A stretch of DNA of 64,000 nucleotides from Buddleja alternifolia (lineage: Eukaryota > Streptophyta > Magnoliopsida > Lamiales > Scrophulariaceae), in NCBI GenBank assembly GCA_019426215.1, contig CM033408.1, positions 24,531,953-24,595,952 of the forward strand, read 5' to 3'. Below the pieces are notes generated by a model that was not told the DNA's origin, did no database searches, and saw only the letters and a list, made by a program, of their open reading frames with translations. Positions within the stretch are counted from its first letter, which is position 1. Every line of letters begins with the position of its first letter. A program made the position numbers and the translations under genes. Positions 36,440 through 48,588 of this stretch are shown one piece after another.

Positions 36440-36700
36440 CTATCATGAGCCACCAAGGAGTTTCAAGGCACCCTTGTGAGCCTGTGCTGATGGATCCCCC
36501 GCCCCTCTGGGTATGGTCAGCTTCAGTCACCTACCATGGACCAAGGCATACCTTGAGGACCAAAGGTCGTTTACAGAGATACTCACAGATGATCGTCCAC
36601 CAACAACAGCTCTCACATCGGCAGAGAGAATCGAATCCACAGACTTCTGACAAGAAGTCGTCTGTCCTTACCAACTGAGCCGACTTCTATTGGTGGTTAG
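36440..36700 (-). repeat. tRNA-derived (SINE-like) sequence
   Basis: On the - strand GTCGGCTCAGTTGGTAAGG (A-box) lies at about 36684-36666 and GGATTCGATTC (B-box) at about 36637-36627, a tRNA-like spacing. It then runs on for ~200 bp of moderately GC-rich DNA with no A-tail seen. It does not fold as a complete tRNA with an acceptor stem that I can see, so a SINE head is the better call. 36170-36440 holds nothing further. Confidence 0.5.
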
Positions 36701-37296
36701 CCCCTTTTGAGCACTAGTTATGTCTCAATTAGGAGTTTAGAATATTTTAAAACGTTGAGAGATTTCAATTGTGAGAATTCTTACGTTGTTCGCCCATAAT
36801 TTAATTAAAAAAACAAAAAACGGGGGTAATTATATGTCAAGTCGAGTTTAAAGGTGCGAATACGTATTCCATGTCTATCTTTTTGACACAAGAGTATGTG
36901 GGGACCACAGACAATATACCTTACAATGCGAGAGAAATAGATATTAAGATCATTGCACTTGGTCTAGCATAGATTTTTCCACCGGAAAGAATTCTCTTCT
37001 TTTCATTTGTGCATGCACATCCATGTGCTTTCCCAGTTTCCAAGTATGTCTACTATGAGCTTAATTTTGTGAGTGACATAACAATTGGAACATGGCTTGT
37101 TTCTTAATTCATTTCACTATTGAGATTTGAGAGGCAATATATATATTCAAATCTTCATTCTTCATGACAAAGAAAGCACTTTTCTTTATCATTTATGTGA
37201 CATATTCCTTCATCTTTTGCTTTATCTTCCTATCCTCAACTTTTATCTTCTAACTTTTTTGCTCCATGTCTAAATGGCCAACTTTATGAATTGATC
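36701..37296 (+). other. Upstream region of the X8-domain gene
   Basis: AT-rich with pyrimidine-rich stretches close to the gene. No transposon end or ORF is recognised; it probably contains the promoter. Confidence 0.45.
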
Positions 37297-37302
37297 AGAT
37301 TA

Positions 37303-37318
37303 TATCATATATATATTT
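37303..37318 (+). promoter_or_regulatory. Candidate TATA box of the X8-domain gene
   Basis: CATATATATATTTTAA lies about 80-95 bp before the start codon, the usual distance for a short 5' UTR. AT repeats are common in this window, so this is position-based inference. Confidence 0.4.
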
Positions 37319-37396
37319 TAAAAACTTGAATGACATAATTCACATCGAAATTCCATCTGGATATCCCTTTGAACCTCTAAAACAGCTCTGCTTAAA

Positions 37397-40300
37397 ATGG
37401 ATAAAGCAGCTATCAAGCTTCTCTTCTTTTTCCTCCTGTCTATTCTCATTGTCTGCTCCTCCGGTATGTATTTTTCGTTTATCGTCTAGTTTAATGATTG
37501 AAGTATAAGATTCTAGAGAGAAGTAAGATTTGAAATAATTCGCGTTCATATTCTTCAATCCAAACGCAATCCCTAAGAATTTGACAGTTAAACGAAACCA
37601 TGAAGCAACTTAAAAGTTCAATTTATTGAAGCTATAAACAAAGCTGAACTAAGATGAATGTTGATGATATAGACTATTAATTTCAATTCTGCAAAGATAT
37701 TTTGATTAAAAAAATGAATTTCTTTTAGTCAATCAGAAATAAAGATGTATAAAGAAATTAAAAAAACTGTCTAAAATTGGCAGGACTTCAAACAATATTA
37801 TGCATGCAATCAAATCCTGCTAAAACTCGAAACTTGAGGGTTTTTCAATTCACATCTTCAGTTTAATTACTTTTATAATACATCTTCATTTTAATTTGAT
37901 GTTTTATTCGTATTCTGCATTATGCATGCTGAAATGCACTCCTTTGAAGGCTATTATGAAAAGGAGCGATTACTCAAGTTAAAGGTCACTTTGAATACTT
38001 TATTCCATTCTCTATTTTATCTTGTATTCGGTTTCTGATTCATACGTTAAATGTACGAAATCAACATCCATATATATATATTTGAGGAAACATCATATAT
38101 AATCATGTGTATATGATTGGAAATACGAGATGGAATATCGAATTGGAACAGAAGATCGTCCACAGTTCCAAGCTAGTATAGTCCAGGAGCATTTTTATTA
38201 GTAAAGAAATCAAATTTTTTTTCTTCGATCGATCCAGTTGTGTATCAACAAACATTGTTTCATTTTGGTGTACTTCGTAGAAAAATTCTTCTCCAAATTG
38301 GGTTTTGTCACATTTTTATGATTGATCAATCTCCAAAGATTATACACTACTCATGTGGCTGGTGTAATTCATTCAACACGAGATTAACTTAAGTTTAGCC
38401 GAAACCATTCTTAACTACAATTTTCCGTATTTTTCCTCTTTCTCATTTCCGTAATTAATTGTGATGCATCCATGAGCTTTTGGTAGAAGTAGCTCTAACC
38501 AACTTTACTCCCAATTTCCTTTTGTGCAAACTGAAATTAACGGTTCTACTTATTCAAGTGCTTAAAAATTCTTGATTGGTGTCATATACCTGGGAGGGGA
38601 TCCCGAAAAATCCCCCAACGCAACATTGGTGGCTTTTGTTTTTTTTAAAAAAAAAAAACTTAGTGATATCCATATTCAAATAGTACTTACTCTATGTTCA
38701 TTTTTCAGTGGGATTTCTCTTTCCATTCAAGAATGATGAGCACAAAGAACTTGGTAGAGCAATTAAACAAACAGTATCCCATTCAATCTCCCGCAGAGAA
38801 TTATTCAAAACAATTCAACATGATTTTACAACCTTTCCCACCACCCCAGTAACTATTAATCCTGCAACCAATCCCGTGACTAATCCTGCAACCAATCCCG
38901 TACCTAATCCTGCAACGAATCCCGTAACTAATCCAGCAACGAATCCCGTAACTAATCCTGCAACGAATCCCGTAACTAATCCAGCAACGAATCCCGTACC
39001 TAATCCTGCAACGAATCCCGTAACTAATCCTGCAACGAATCCCGTAACAACCCCCACCACCGGCTTCCCCCCGCCGTACACTTCAATTCCAGCAAACCCC
39101 GTCACTGTCACCCCAACTCCTCTGGTGAACCCAGTAAACTCTCCGGTGCCAGTATTCAATCCAGTCACAACCCCCAGCACCACTACCCCACAACCGGTGA
39201 CAACAAATCCAACCCCAGCAGGCGGCACTAATCCGGCTGTGGCACCGCCAGTGACCTCCAATGCGCCGGCGGTGCCGGGGCAGAGTTGGTGTGTGGCGAG
39301 GAGTGGAGCGCCGGAGAGCGCTATTCAGTCAGCGCTTGATTACGCATGTGGGATCGGAGGGGCGGATTGTTCAGCGATCCAGATGGGAGCGAGCTGCTAT
39401 AATCCGAATAGTTTGCAGAATCATGCATCGTATGCATTCAATAGCTATTATCAGAAGAATCCAGTGCAGACCAGTTGTGACTTTGGTGGTACTGCTGTTA
39501 TAACCAATGTTAATCCAAGTAAGCACACAACACATTACTTTCTTTGAATTGAGCTTACTTTCATCGTGTACATTGCTAACTACACGCAAAATGTAGTAAT
39601 TTTATTATGATATATAATTATCAAAAGAGCTATTAATTCATAATTTATGAGCAGTTCTCCAGGCCTTAGACAAATTAGAACTTTTCTAAGCTAATCTAGA
39701 CTTAGGATTACCAACAACAAAAAGAAATTCAGTTTGAATAAATACCCCAGGATATTTATCAAAATATTTGACTATTTGATCATAGGGGGAAAATGGGGGA
39801 TAATTGCAAAAAATCCCCCCGTTAATGAGAAATTGCAAAAAAACAACTATGTTAACGAAATAAGCTAAATACCACCATGTGTTATTCAAAAGTCTGTAAA
39901 AAATCACTTTTTGTTAAAAAGATATGTGTTTTTTGGGTGAAATAATACTATTATACCTTTTGTTTCGATTGAATAGTGTATAAATGACAAAGAAATATAT
40001 CTTTAAAGGTGAACAACACACTCGTTTTTTTTTTTCCAAAAAGTGACTTTTTGCATAATTTCGAATAACACATGGTGGTGCTTAGCTTATTTCGTTAACA
40101 TATGTGTTTTTTTGCAATTTCGCATTAAGGTAGGGGGATTTTTTGCATTTATCCCGGCAAAATGGGGTTACCCACATACAAAGGAGTGAATGATAATCTT
40201 TCAAATCTCGATAGTGTTTTTTATAATTATGGTCTCTTGCGTGGAATGTCCATGTAATCTACCTTAAATGAAAATAGAAAAGTTGCAAACTTTGAGCACA

Positions 40301-41355
40301 ATGACTATTTCTTTACTCGTAAGATACTTTCAATGTTTTTGTTGTTGGGTACATTATAAAGCTCGAAAAGAACTTTGCGTGCATATATAGATTGCCATGT
40401 AACTAACTCTTTTTAGATCAAAAGTACGAATTATTCTTTACGTTCCAAAAATCATGAAGTCTCGAAATTCTTTCAACTGTGTCGTGTACACTAATACATT
40501 CCGGGTTTGCATCACTTACAGGCTCTGGTTCGTGCATTTTCACGACATCGTCATCGTCCTCAACATCACCAACGACAATGTCTCCAGTCACCCCAACTCC
40601 AAATACAGCATCTTCATCTGGAGCAACAACACCAACTTATTCTGGAGCAACAACACCAACTAGGTAAAGATCTTTGATTCTTAGATTGTCTTGAGATCCA
40701 AGTCGCAGGATAATCTCAACCGTCTACGTTAAATCTCACTATATGAAGGGTTGTCTTTAATTGTTCCTTGACAAGGAGTCATGAACCTCCTAAAACAACC
40801 CGTCTAGGAATTTTCTCAAACTGCATTAACCACCATTACTTTATGAAGGCGCTGTTATTTGCAGGGTAAATTACATGAACACCCCCACGTGAAATCCTAA
40901 TAACAAAAAACACCTCAAGATTTAACAAATTACCATGATTTGTCTTGTCAATAAAAGCATACTATAATTTCATCCTATGTCCATTACAATTTTACCCCAT
41001 GTTTCTCGCGTTGTCAGGATCTGATAGGGGTGAGGTGCACAGGGAATGTGTTGGTAATTTATAAAACTTCATAGGGTTCATGGTAATTACCCCAATAAGT
41101 AAGGGTGTGTGCATGTAATTATCCCTCATCCTAACCGCGTTACGTTATACGTTCTACTTGTGCAGTTCGGGTGCTCCTTCAACCATCATGAATCCGAGCA
41201 ACCCTGCATTGGGAGGCGGCATCACAGGCTATGGTGAAAGCCCTCTTCCCGCCGGCAACTCCTCTTCTTTTTCCATGTCGAGCAATTTGCAGCCGTTTCT
41301 CGGCTGCATTGTTGTGGTGACATCCATAATCACAAGGACGATTGTCTTTGCATAA
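37397..41355 (+). CDS. X8-domain GPI-anchored protein (plasmodesmal callose-binding-like)
   Basis: Four coding exons: 37397-37463, 38709-39518, 40522-40663, 41166-41355; 402 residues. All three introns are GT-AG and the frame holds across each joint. Residues 1-22 are a signal peptide (MDKAAIKLLFFFLLSILIVC). About 65-210 is a Thr/Pro/Asn-rich spacer starting with NPATNPVT repeats. About 215-300 is an X8 (CBM43) domain with six Cys at 217, 236, 243, 252, 279 and 297 in the expected pattern. A Ser/Thr-rich tail and a hydrophobic C-terminus follow, fitting a GPI signal although an Arg lies within it. Members of this family bind callose at the cell wall or plasmodesmata; this role is inferred. 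It has no glycosidase domain. The start is the first ATG in frame with the signal peptide; an upstream ATG at 37330 meets a stop at once. Introns 2 and 3 each contain a MITE. Confidence 0.88.
38858..39046 (+). repeat. 24-bp coding minisatellite
   Basis: About eight units of 24 bp encoding NPATNPVT or NPATNPVP inside exon 2 of the X8-domain gene. Units differ mainly at third positions (ACC/ACG, GTG/GTA) and at T/P in the last codon. All length changes of whole units keep the frame. Confidence 0.9.
39797..40155. mobile_element. MITE in intron 2 of the X8-domain gene
   Basis: GGGATAATTGCAAAAAAT at the left and the same in reverse at the right, arms over 100 bp. Flanks GGGAAAATGG (39787-39796) and GGCAAAATGG (40156-40165) match at 9 of 10. 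Mutator-type by duplication length. It makes up about a third of the intron and would form a long hairpin in the pre-mRNA. Confidence 0.85.
40864..41125. mobile_element. MITE in intron 3 of the X8-domain gene
   Basis: GGGTAAATTACATG and, in reverse complement, GGGATAATTACATG termini with weaker inner arms (ACACCCCC versus ACACACCC). No clean duplication. Its termini resemble those of 32519-33125, suggesting one superfamily. It ends 40 bp before the exon 4 acceptor. Confidence 0.65.
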
Positions 41356-42203
41356 TTAGAGGGAAATAATGGATCAAATAGCTCATTATTCCTCAAGAAT
41401 GAGCATAAAGTTTTGGGATGTACAGTTAGTTCTTTGCAGGAGATATAGTGAAGAATTTTCCAGTGCCCTTCAGTTCTCACATTGTATCACCACTAGTTCT
41501 GCAGATACTTTGTTTGGACAGCACAGGTAACATTTGTAAGAGAGGCAGACAGACTGATATTATATATTTGGGGTTTCTTTCGAGTACTACATATTTCATG
41601 TAGATGTAATGAAGCTATTATCTAGAAAAGCTAAAACTAATAGGTAATTACTAATTCGCGTAACAGCGTGAACTAGATAGAATCATATAAATAAAACTAT
41701 GTACAAATTTTCCTTATATGTTCCTTTCTAAGTTAATTTTGCTCGTCTTGTATTTATTCTCTCTCATTCTCTCTTCTACATTTGCTTTATGGTCAATTGG
41801 TCAGCTAATTACAAATAGAATTGGCAATTTCTTCATGTTACGAATTGGTAGAAATGTACGATGAAATTCTTAAGATAATAAGACATAACTTCGGATGTGC
41901 GACTACCTCCACGCACAGAAATTGATAACTAAATGAGAAGCAACTTTCAATTTCAAAAGTTTGGAATTTATGACATGAGAATAAATTTTAACTCAGACCG
42001 AGTTTGACAGAGATCTGTTTGCTCTGCCCAAACTAGACCTAGGCAAGAAGCTTCCGTTGAGACGGCTATTTTGAAAACCAAGACATCTCAGGCCAAAATA
42101 CCTAATGCCCTGGGGATTAACTTAACAGTTTCAAAATAAAGCATGTAGACCAGGCCAAACCCACCTTCAAGAGTATCGACCACTACTTAATACAAATGGG
42201 AAG
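41356..42203. other. 3' flank of the X8-domain gene
   Basis: Presumed 3' UTR and intergenic DNA. An AATAAA hexamer at about 41689 is a candidate polyadenylation signal, possibly too far to be the main one. Otherwise nothing. Confidence 0.4.
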
Positions 42204-42208
42204 AAGGT

Positions 42209-42563
42209 TGATGTGATACCGATTGATGATTCTGAACCATTGGTGAGTGGTGTAGGTGGAGCCGAACCTTTGAAGGTTTACGTGAGGCGCACAGGGGTGT
42301 CAGGCTAGCAATCGAGACTTATGCAAGCTAGGCGTGGCTAGGCGTTATTTTATTATTATTATGTTATTATGTTAATTCTTTTGAGTAATTAGTAGCTTCC
42401 TTTTATAAGTAGAAGTCTGTAATATGAGTAAGATAAATACTCTTGTTAGGGTTTCATTATCGTTTATGAATAATTCATCACGGAACTGAATATTGGCTGG
42501 CAAGAACGAATTGTTCTTGAGTATTTTATTGCAATTATTATTTTCACAAATCATCACTCATCA
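42209..42563 (+). repeat. 5' LTR of the Reina-type element
   Basis: TGATGTGATACC to ACTCATCA, 355 bp, aligned with both ends of the 3' LTR. It contains TTATAAGTAG at about 42394-42403 as a possible promoter core. Confidence 0.9.
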
Positions 42564-42663
42564 ATTTGGTCTGACCTATCGGATCAGCACCCAAATCGGA
42601 ATAATGGTGGAAACTCGTTCAGGCTTAGTAATTCCGTCGGGCTAGGGTGGAGACGATCGGATT

Positions 42664-43800
42664 ATGAAACTGGAAGAGAATCAAGGAGTTATGGCTGAGG
42701 ACGTAATACAGATTAAGTTGCAACTGAATGAATTCATGAAGGAGATGAAAGACGTGACGACAGCCTTATTGGCCGCGCAGCGCAGGCCCACATCGTCGGC
42801 CACCAGTTCGTCGGTGGTGTAACCAGCGGCTGCCCAAGTGGACCCGCCGCTAATGACACCTGACGTGGTTTTTTCGGTACCCGCTTTGCCAACTTTCGAC
42901 GGGGCGGATCCACTTGGGTGGTTGGCTCGAGTCGATTAGCACTTCGATCTTTATCCGTGTATTGACGAGCAGAAAATACAGTTGACTATGGTGGCCATGG
43001 AGGGTTTAGCGTTGAATTTGTTCAGATGGTTTAAACGCAAGTGGCCACACTTCTCGTGGCAGGAATTGACTCACGCGTTGATTGCGCAATTTGATGATCG
43101 CAGTGAAGGCAATGCCTATGAACGCTTGGCGGCGACTAAACACAAGCACACGGTGGAAAAATATATCGATCTATTTATGCAGTTAGCCAACCAACTACCC
43201 GCTCTAACTGATGAGACATTGTTGGGGCTGTTTATGCACGGGCTGCCAGAGGATGTGAGGGCTCAAGTTCAATTCTCGGACCCGGGCCACTTAGGCTCCG
43301 CAATGAAGATGGCCCGACGAGGCGAAGGTGGTGCTTCTGGTGTAACAAAAAAGGGAAGGAGAACCACGAGTCGACTGGCAGCCCATACGCAATTCAGGGC
43401 CTGCGACTCGACCAGCGGCATCTTCGTTGCGGCCGATTTTGCTAGGGTCGCCCGCTGCAATTACTGGGCGAACACCTACGGTGGTGCTCCAGGTGGGAGC
43501 GGCGCAGGGGGCTCGGGCTCCAAGCCAGTGAAGGCGAGGTTTGTGCGACTACCGGATTCCAAGAGGGAAGAATTACGTAAACGGGGGTTATGTTTTCGTT
43601 GCGAGCAGCCCTATCATCCCACCCAACATGACTGCCCGATGAAATATTTGAATGTGTTGCTGGTGGGGGATGATGTGGCCTCAGAGCTAGAACTCGGGGA
43701 AATCGAATTGACAGAGTTGGCACCGAGTGAAGGAGAGGCCGAAGAGCAAGGGGATGACACTAAAGTATCCTTGTCAATGTGTTCGGCGGTCGGGATATAA
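42664..43800 (+). pseudogene. Reina gag
   Basis: One frame from the ATG at 42664 to 43800 with two in-frame stops (about 42820 and 42938). Blocks PTFDGADPLGWLARV, MVAMEGLALNLFRWFKRKWP and a CCHC-like knuckle CFRCEQPYHPTQHDC identify gag. The segment between (43330-43480) is out of character and may be frame-shifted. Confidence 0.8.
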
Positions 43801-43812
43801 GGGCTGCGCACC

Positions 43813-44295
43813 TTGCGGTTGAGGGGACATGTGCGTGATTGTGAGGTCACCATCTTAGTGGATAGTAGGGCGAGCCATAACTTTATTTCCACTAAGTTGG
43901 CATCTCGATTGAACTTACCAGTGGACCATAACAATCGCTTTGGGGTAAAATTGGGAGATGGGCGTAGTACTGAGACGACTGGGCTATGTCGGGCGGTGGA
44001 GGTACGTCTTGACCCGACTAGTGTTTTCGTGGATTGTTATGTTTTTCCACTTGGTGGAGTCGATATGATTCTGGGCATTGCTTGGTTGGAGACGTTGGGG
44101 AAGATGGAGATGGACTGGAAAAAGATGTATATGAACTTTAGTAAGTTGGTGGAATTAGTGGGCGACGGTTCGTCATATCGGGCGGAGGTTACTTTGAATA
44201 TGATATTGCATAACTCGGACATTGAGCTTCGCTCTGTGCTGCTTGAACCGAGTCACTGTTGGATGGTTACAGCGACGGCGGGGGTGGATGATTAG
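43813..44295 (+). pseudogene. Reina aspartic protease
   Basis: ILVDSRASHNFIS is the active-site loop with Arg where Gly is normal; DMILGIAWLETLG is the second conserved block. The Gly change would be expected to disable the enzyme. Confidence 0.85.
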
Positions 44296-44298
44296 AGG

Positions 44299-45407
44299 GT
44301 GTCCTCAATACTTGATGAGTTCGCGGATGGTTTTCGGGATCCCGAGGGCCTACCCCCAACACGGTCAACGGATCACCGGATTGATCTGGTGGAGGGAACC
44401 AGGGCGGTGTCAGTCTGGCCTTATCGATATGGGTATGTCCAAAAGGATGAAATTGAACGGTTGGTGTCATATATGCTTACAGCAGGGATAGTGAGACCCA
44501 GCTCGAGTCCTTTTTCGAGTCCAGTTTTATTGGTGAAAAAGAAAGATGGGAGCTGGCGATTTTGTGTGGATTACAGGGAACTAAATAAAGTTATAGTACC
44601 GGTTAAATATCCAATCCTGATGATCTAGGAGATGTTAGACGAGTTGGCAGGGGCATTGGTTTTTTCTAAAATTAATTTACGTTCCGGGTACCACCAGATC
44701 CGAGTACACCCGAGGGATATTCCGAAGACGGCTTTTCGCACACACGATGGCCATTACAAGTTTCTAGTTATGCCATTCGGTCTATCAAACACGCCGGCTA
44801 CATTTCAGGCAACAATGAACGATATTTTTCGGCCTTATTTACGTAAGTTTGTATTAGTAGTTTTTTATGACATTTTAATTTACAGTCGATCCATTTTTGA
44901 GCATGTCGAGCACCTTAACTTGGTATTAACGAGGTTGAGGCAACATAGTTTGGTGGCAAATCAAAAAAAAGTGCATTTGGTTGTGGCCAAGTGAAGTACT
45001 TGGGCCACATAATTTCGACTGAGGGAGTGGCGACGGACCCAGCCAAGGTCCAAGCCATGATTGATTGGTCGGTTCCACGCTCGATAAAGGGGGTTTGGGG
45101 GTTTCTCGAGTTGACGGGATACTACCGAAAGTTCGTGCAAGGCTATGGGATGATTGCTCGACCATTAACACAACTGTTAAAAAAAGATGGGCCTTCACGG
45201 TTCGAGTGGCCCGAGTCAGCCGAGTCGACATTTCGGGCATTGAAGGTCGCCCTCACTTCGGCCCCATTGCTCGTTATGCCCGACTTTACCAAAATATTTA
45301 CTATTGAATGTGATGCATCCGGAGTAGGCGTCGATACGGTGCTGATGCAAGAGGGGAAGCCAGTGGCTTATTTTAGTAAAGCATTTGGCGATGGATCGAC
45401 GAGTTAA
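44299..45407 (+). pseudogene. Reina reverse transcriptase
   Basis: In pieces (44299-44628, 44632-44994, 44991-45407) split by a stop at 44626-44628 and a frame change near 44992. Motifs [36 protein letters not shown] and [12 protein letters not shown] are clear. The catalytic box reads VFYDILIYS: the first Asp of the pair is Tyr. Confidence 0.9.
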
Positions 45408-46450
45408 GTCCGCCTATGAGCGGGAGTTAATGGGATTGGTGTTGGCCATGCAGCATTAGAGGCCTTATTTAGTAGGACGTCATTTTGTGGTAAAAACGGA
45501 TCACCATAGTTTGAAGTATCTGCTCAATCAGAAAATCGCGACACCATCACAACAAAATTGGGTGGCTAAATTGTTAAGCTATGACTTTAACATTGTGTAC
45601 AAAACAGGGAAATCAAACTTAGCAACGGATGCTTTGTTGAGAAAGGGGGCCACTGAGGGGGTATGTGCAGCAGTTAGTGGGGTCAGTGGGCCATGTTGGA
45701 CGGCATTGGCCGATGTGGTGGATGAGCAGCAGCAGGACGAGTCGATTCGAGAGATAGTCGCGACGGTGCAAGCCGACGCCGGTAGTCGGCCCGGGTATTC
45801 GGTTGTGGAGGGACGGTTATTGTACAAGGGAAAAATTGTGATTCCCAGCTCGTCCTCATGGATCCCGAGCTTGTTACATGAGTTCCATGATACCCCCGAA
45901 GGAGGACACACGGGGGCCCTTCGTACGTATCAGTGTTTAGCAGCTAATGTGTATTGGAGGGGAATGTTCCGAAGGGTTCACGAGTATGTTGCTAGTTGTT
46001 TAATTTGTCAAAAATCCAAGTATGAAGCATTAACGCCGTCAAGTTTGTTACAAACTTTACCAATTTCTGAGGCCATTTGGGAGGATATTTCAATGGATTT
46101 TATCACCGGGCTACCGAAGTCATTGGGGTTTTCTTACATTCTTGTAGTGATTGACCGTTTGTCAAAATATGGGCACTTCATAGCACTAAAGGCACCAATT
46201 ACAGCGCGGGGCGTGGCCGAGGAGTTTATGAAGGAAGTGGTGCGATTGCACGGGGTACCTCGCTCGATTGTATCGGATCGTGATCCTATCTTTATGAGTT
46301 CATTTTGGCAGGAGCTATTCAAATTGCAGGGGACCAAGCTACGATTCAGCACAGCGTATCATCCCGAAACCGATGGACAGACAGAGGTTCTAAATCAAAT
46401 TCTTGAAACTTATATTCGTTGCTTTTCGTCCGAGCAGCCGCGAAGATGGG
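45408..46450 (+). pseudogene. Reina RNase H, integrase zinc-binding and core
   Basis: 45487-46458 is open for 323 codons. It carries the RNase H C-terminus (DHHSLKYLLNQ, SNLATDALLR), the HHCC domain with C-x2-C (SCLICQKSK), and the integrase core with Asp in ISMDFITGLP, Asp in SDRDPIFMS and Glu in TDGQTEVLN, so the D,D-35-E set is intact. A stop near 46457 cuts it from the C-terminal part; a stop at about 45460 lies inside RNase H. Confidence 0.88.
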
Positions 46451-46458
46451 TGAATTGA

Positions 46459-47166
46459 TTGGCTTTGGCGGAATATTGGTACAACATGGCATTTCAGACG
46501 ACGGCCAAGTGCACTCCTTTTGAAGTGGTTTATGGGCGACCCCCGCCATCTCTTCGCCGGTATTTGCCAGGGGAATGTCGGGTCGCAGCTGTGGCCGACA
46601 GTTTGGAGCAAAGACACGAGTTGTTGCCGCTCTTGAAATTGAATTTATTGCGAGCTCAAGATGTGATGGTTTGACATGCAAACAAGCATAGGCTGGACTT
46701 GGAGTTTAAGATGGGTGATAAGGTTTTTTTAAAGGTGCGACCTTATAGACAAATGTCAATGCCTGGGAGAAATTTTTCTAAGTTGTTGGCGAAATATTAT
46801 GGCCCTTATGAGATTGTCCGAAGCGTGGGGCGGGTTGCGTACGAGTTAAAGTTGCCTGCTACGAGTCACATACATCCGGTGTTTCATATCTCTCAACTCA
46901 AACGGGTAATTGGTGATCATTCGGTTAAATCGGAGCTACCACCTGTGTTAGAAGTCGTGGATACAGGGATCTTTGAACCAAGTGAGATCATTGATGTTCG
47001 TAGGTGTTCGGCAGGAGGGAAATGGACTTTCGAGGTTCTTGTGCTTTGGAAGGGTAAGTCTCGTGATGAGGCTACTTGGGTGGATGTAGACGAATTTCGA
47101 AGTCAGTTTCCAAATTTCCGCCTTGAGGACAAGGCTGTTCTCAGGGGGGGGGTGGAATTGATGTGA
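46459..47166 (+). pseudogene. Reina integrase C-terminus with chromodomain
   Basis: 46459-46674 continues the core end (FQTTAKCTPFEVVYGRPPP); a TGA at about 46672 breaks it. 46699-47166 holds the GPY/F module (KYYGPYEIVRSVGRVAYELKLP) and a chromodomain (VLWKGKSRDEATWVDVDEFR..FPNFRLEDK, about 46995-47140). Chromodomains in these elements are thought to guide integration to chromatin. Confidence 0.88.
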
Positions 47167-47955
47167 TACCGGTTGATGATTCTGAACCATTGGTGAGTGG
47201 TGTAGGTGGAGCCGAACCTTTGAAGGTTTACTTAAGGCGCATGAGGGTGTCGAGGCCAGCGATCAAGACTTATGCAAGCTATGCGTGGCTAGGTGTTATT
47301 TTATTATTAGGGAAAACTACAAAAAAACTTCCTAACTTATGGGTTAAATACAGCCACCTCCACCGAATTTGAGTAATTACTTCCACCTCCCTATATTTAA
47401 TATCCGACTTACATTTGAGGTCCTTTTTGTACGAAAATTGATGATGTCATCACCAAATTTTTATAAAAATTCGATTTTGTCCTTGGGGTTGACCTTTGTG
47501 ATTGTTAACTATTGTTTTAGACCAATCTATCCTTTACATATGAGGAGCTGATGCAATCTTTTTCAAATTCAGGGAGGTCATTGTAATTAGTTTAACAAAA
47601 TAATTAAAAATACTAATAACACAAAAATAATTTTTTAAACACAGAAACTACAAAATAATATAGATTTTCAGGAAGATAGTTGAAAATTAAGATAAAATAA
47701 AGATAATTGGTTTTATAAAATATATTTTTTTATGATATAACCGCATAATATATGTACATATATAAATATAGTAATATATTTTTATGGAAAACATATAAAT
47801 ATAATACATATATCCATAACATATATGTACATATGTATATTTATATTGTACTTATATAGTAATATCACACACACATATATATATACACAAATACAAAAAG
47901 TATATAAATATTATATTTCTTTATGTAGATATAAATAGCAAAAAAATTTGAAAAG

Positions 47956-48137
47956 TACTGGTCATTGTCTTCCCAAGAAGACGATGAACAGTAATATATA
48001 TATAGACATATATATATACATATATAGATATAAATAACAAAAAAGAAAAGTAAATATATATATATATATAGATATAAATAACAAAAAGGAAAAGAAAAGT
48101 ATTGTTCATCATCTTCCCAGGAAGACGATGAACAGTA
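47956..48137. repeat. Two copies of a ~38-bp hairpin
   Basis: 47956-47993 and 48100-48137 each fold on themselves: TCATCGTCTTCC-type left arms face GAAGACGATGA right arms with a 4-base loop. They lie ~144 bp apart among AT repeats. Confidence 0.75.
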
Positions 48138-48178
48138 ATTATATATGTATGTATATATATATATACAAACACAAAAAA

Positions 48179-48213
<35 letters not shown>

Positions 48214-48588
48214 AATAAGAAGAAAAAATCAAACCATGAACAGAGTCATGTCAACCACCCCTCTACCCCACCTTCCCTGCACCCGGCGACGCCTCCCACC
48301 CAGATCATGAATCTGGCTATCCATTTTTTTTCTTTTTCTTTTTTCAATTTTATTTCTTTTTCTATTTTCAATTTTATTTCCTTTTTCTATTACACATAGG
48401 GTAAAAGTGTCTTTTACAAATTTTTAATTTTTTTCTTTTTTTTTGGATTGTTTTATTTAAGGACAAAATAGACATTTCATCAGTTTACATTGGACATCCT
48501 CATTTTAAGGGGGTGAAAGTAATTAAACAAAAAAGAGGGAGGTGCTTGTATTTAGCCCATAAGTTAAGGAATTTTTTGTAATTTTTCC

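Noticed and set aside
36627..36690. Possible true tRNA gene on the - strand
   Set aside because: A- and B-boxes are present but no complete cloverleaf or acceptor stem is visible; a SINE head explains it better.
38815..39261. 148-codon Gly/Val/Thr-rich ORF antisense to the X8-domain gene
   Set aside because: Produced by the reverse complement of the 24-bp minisatellite.
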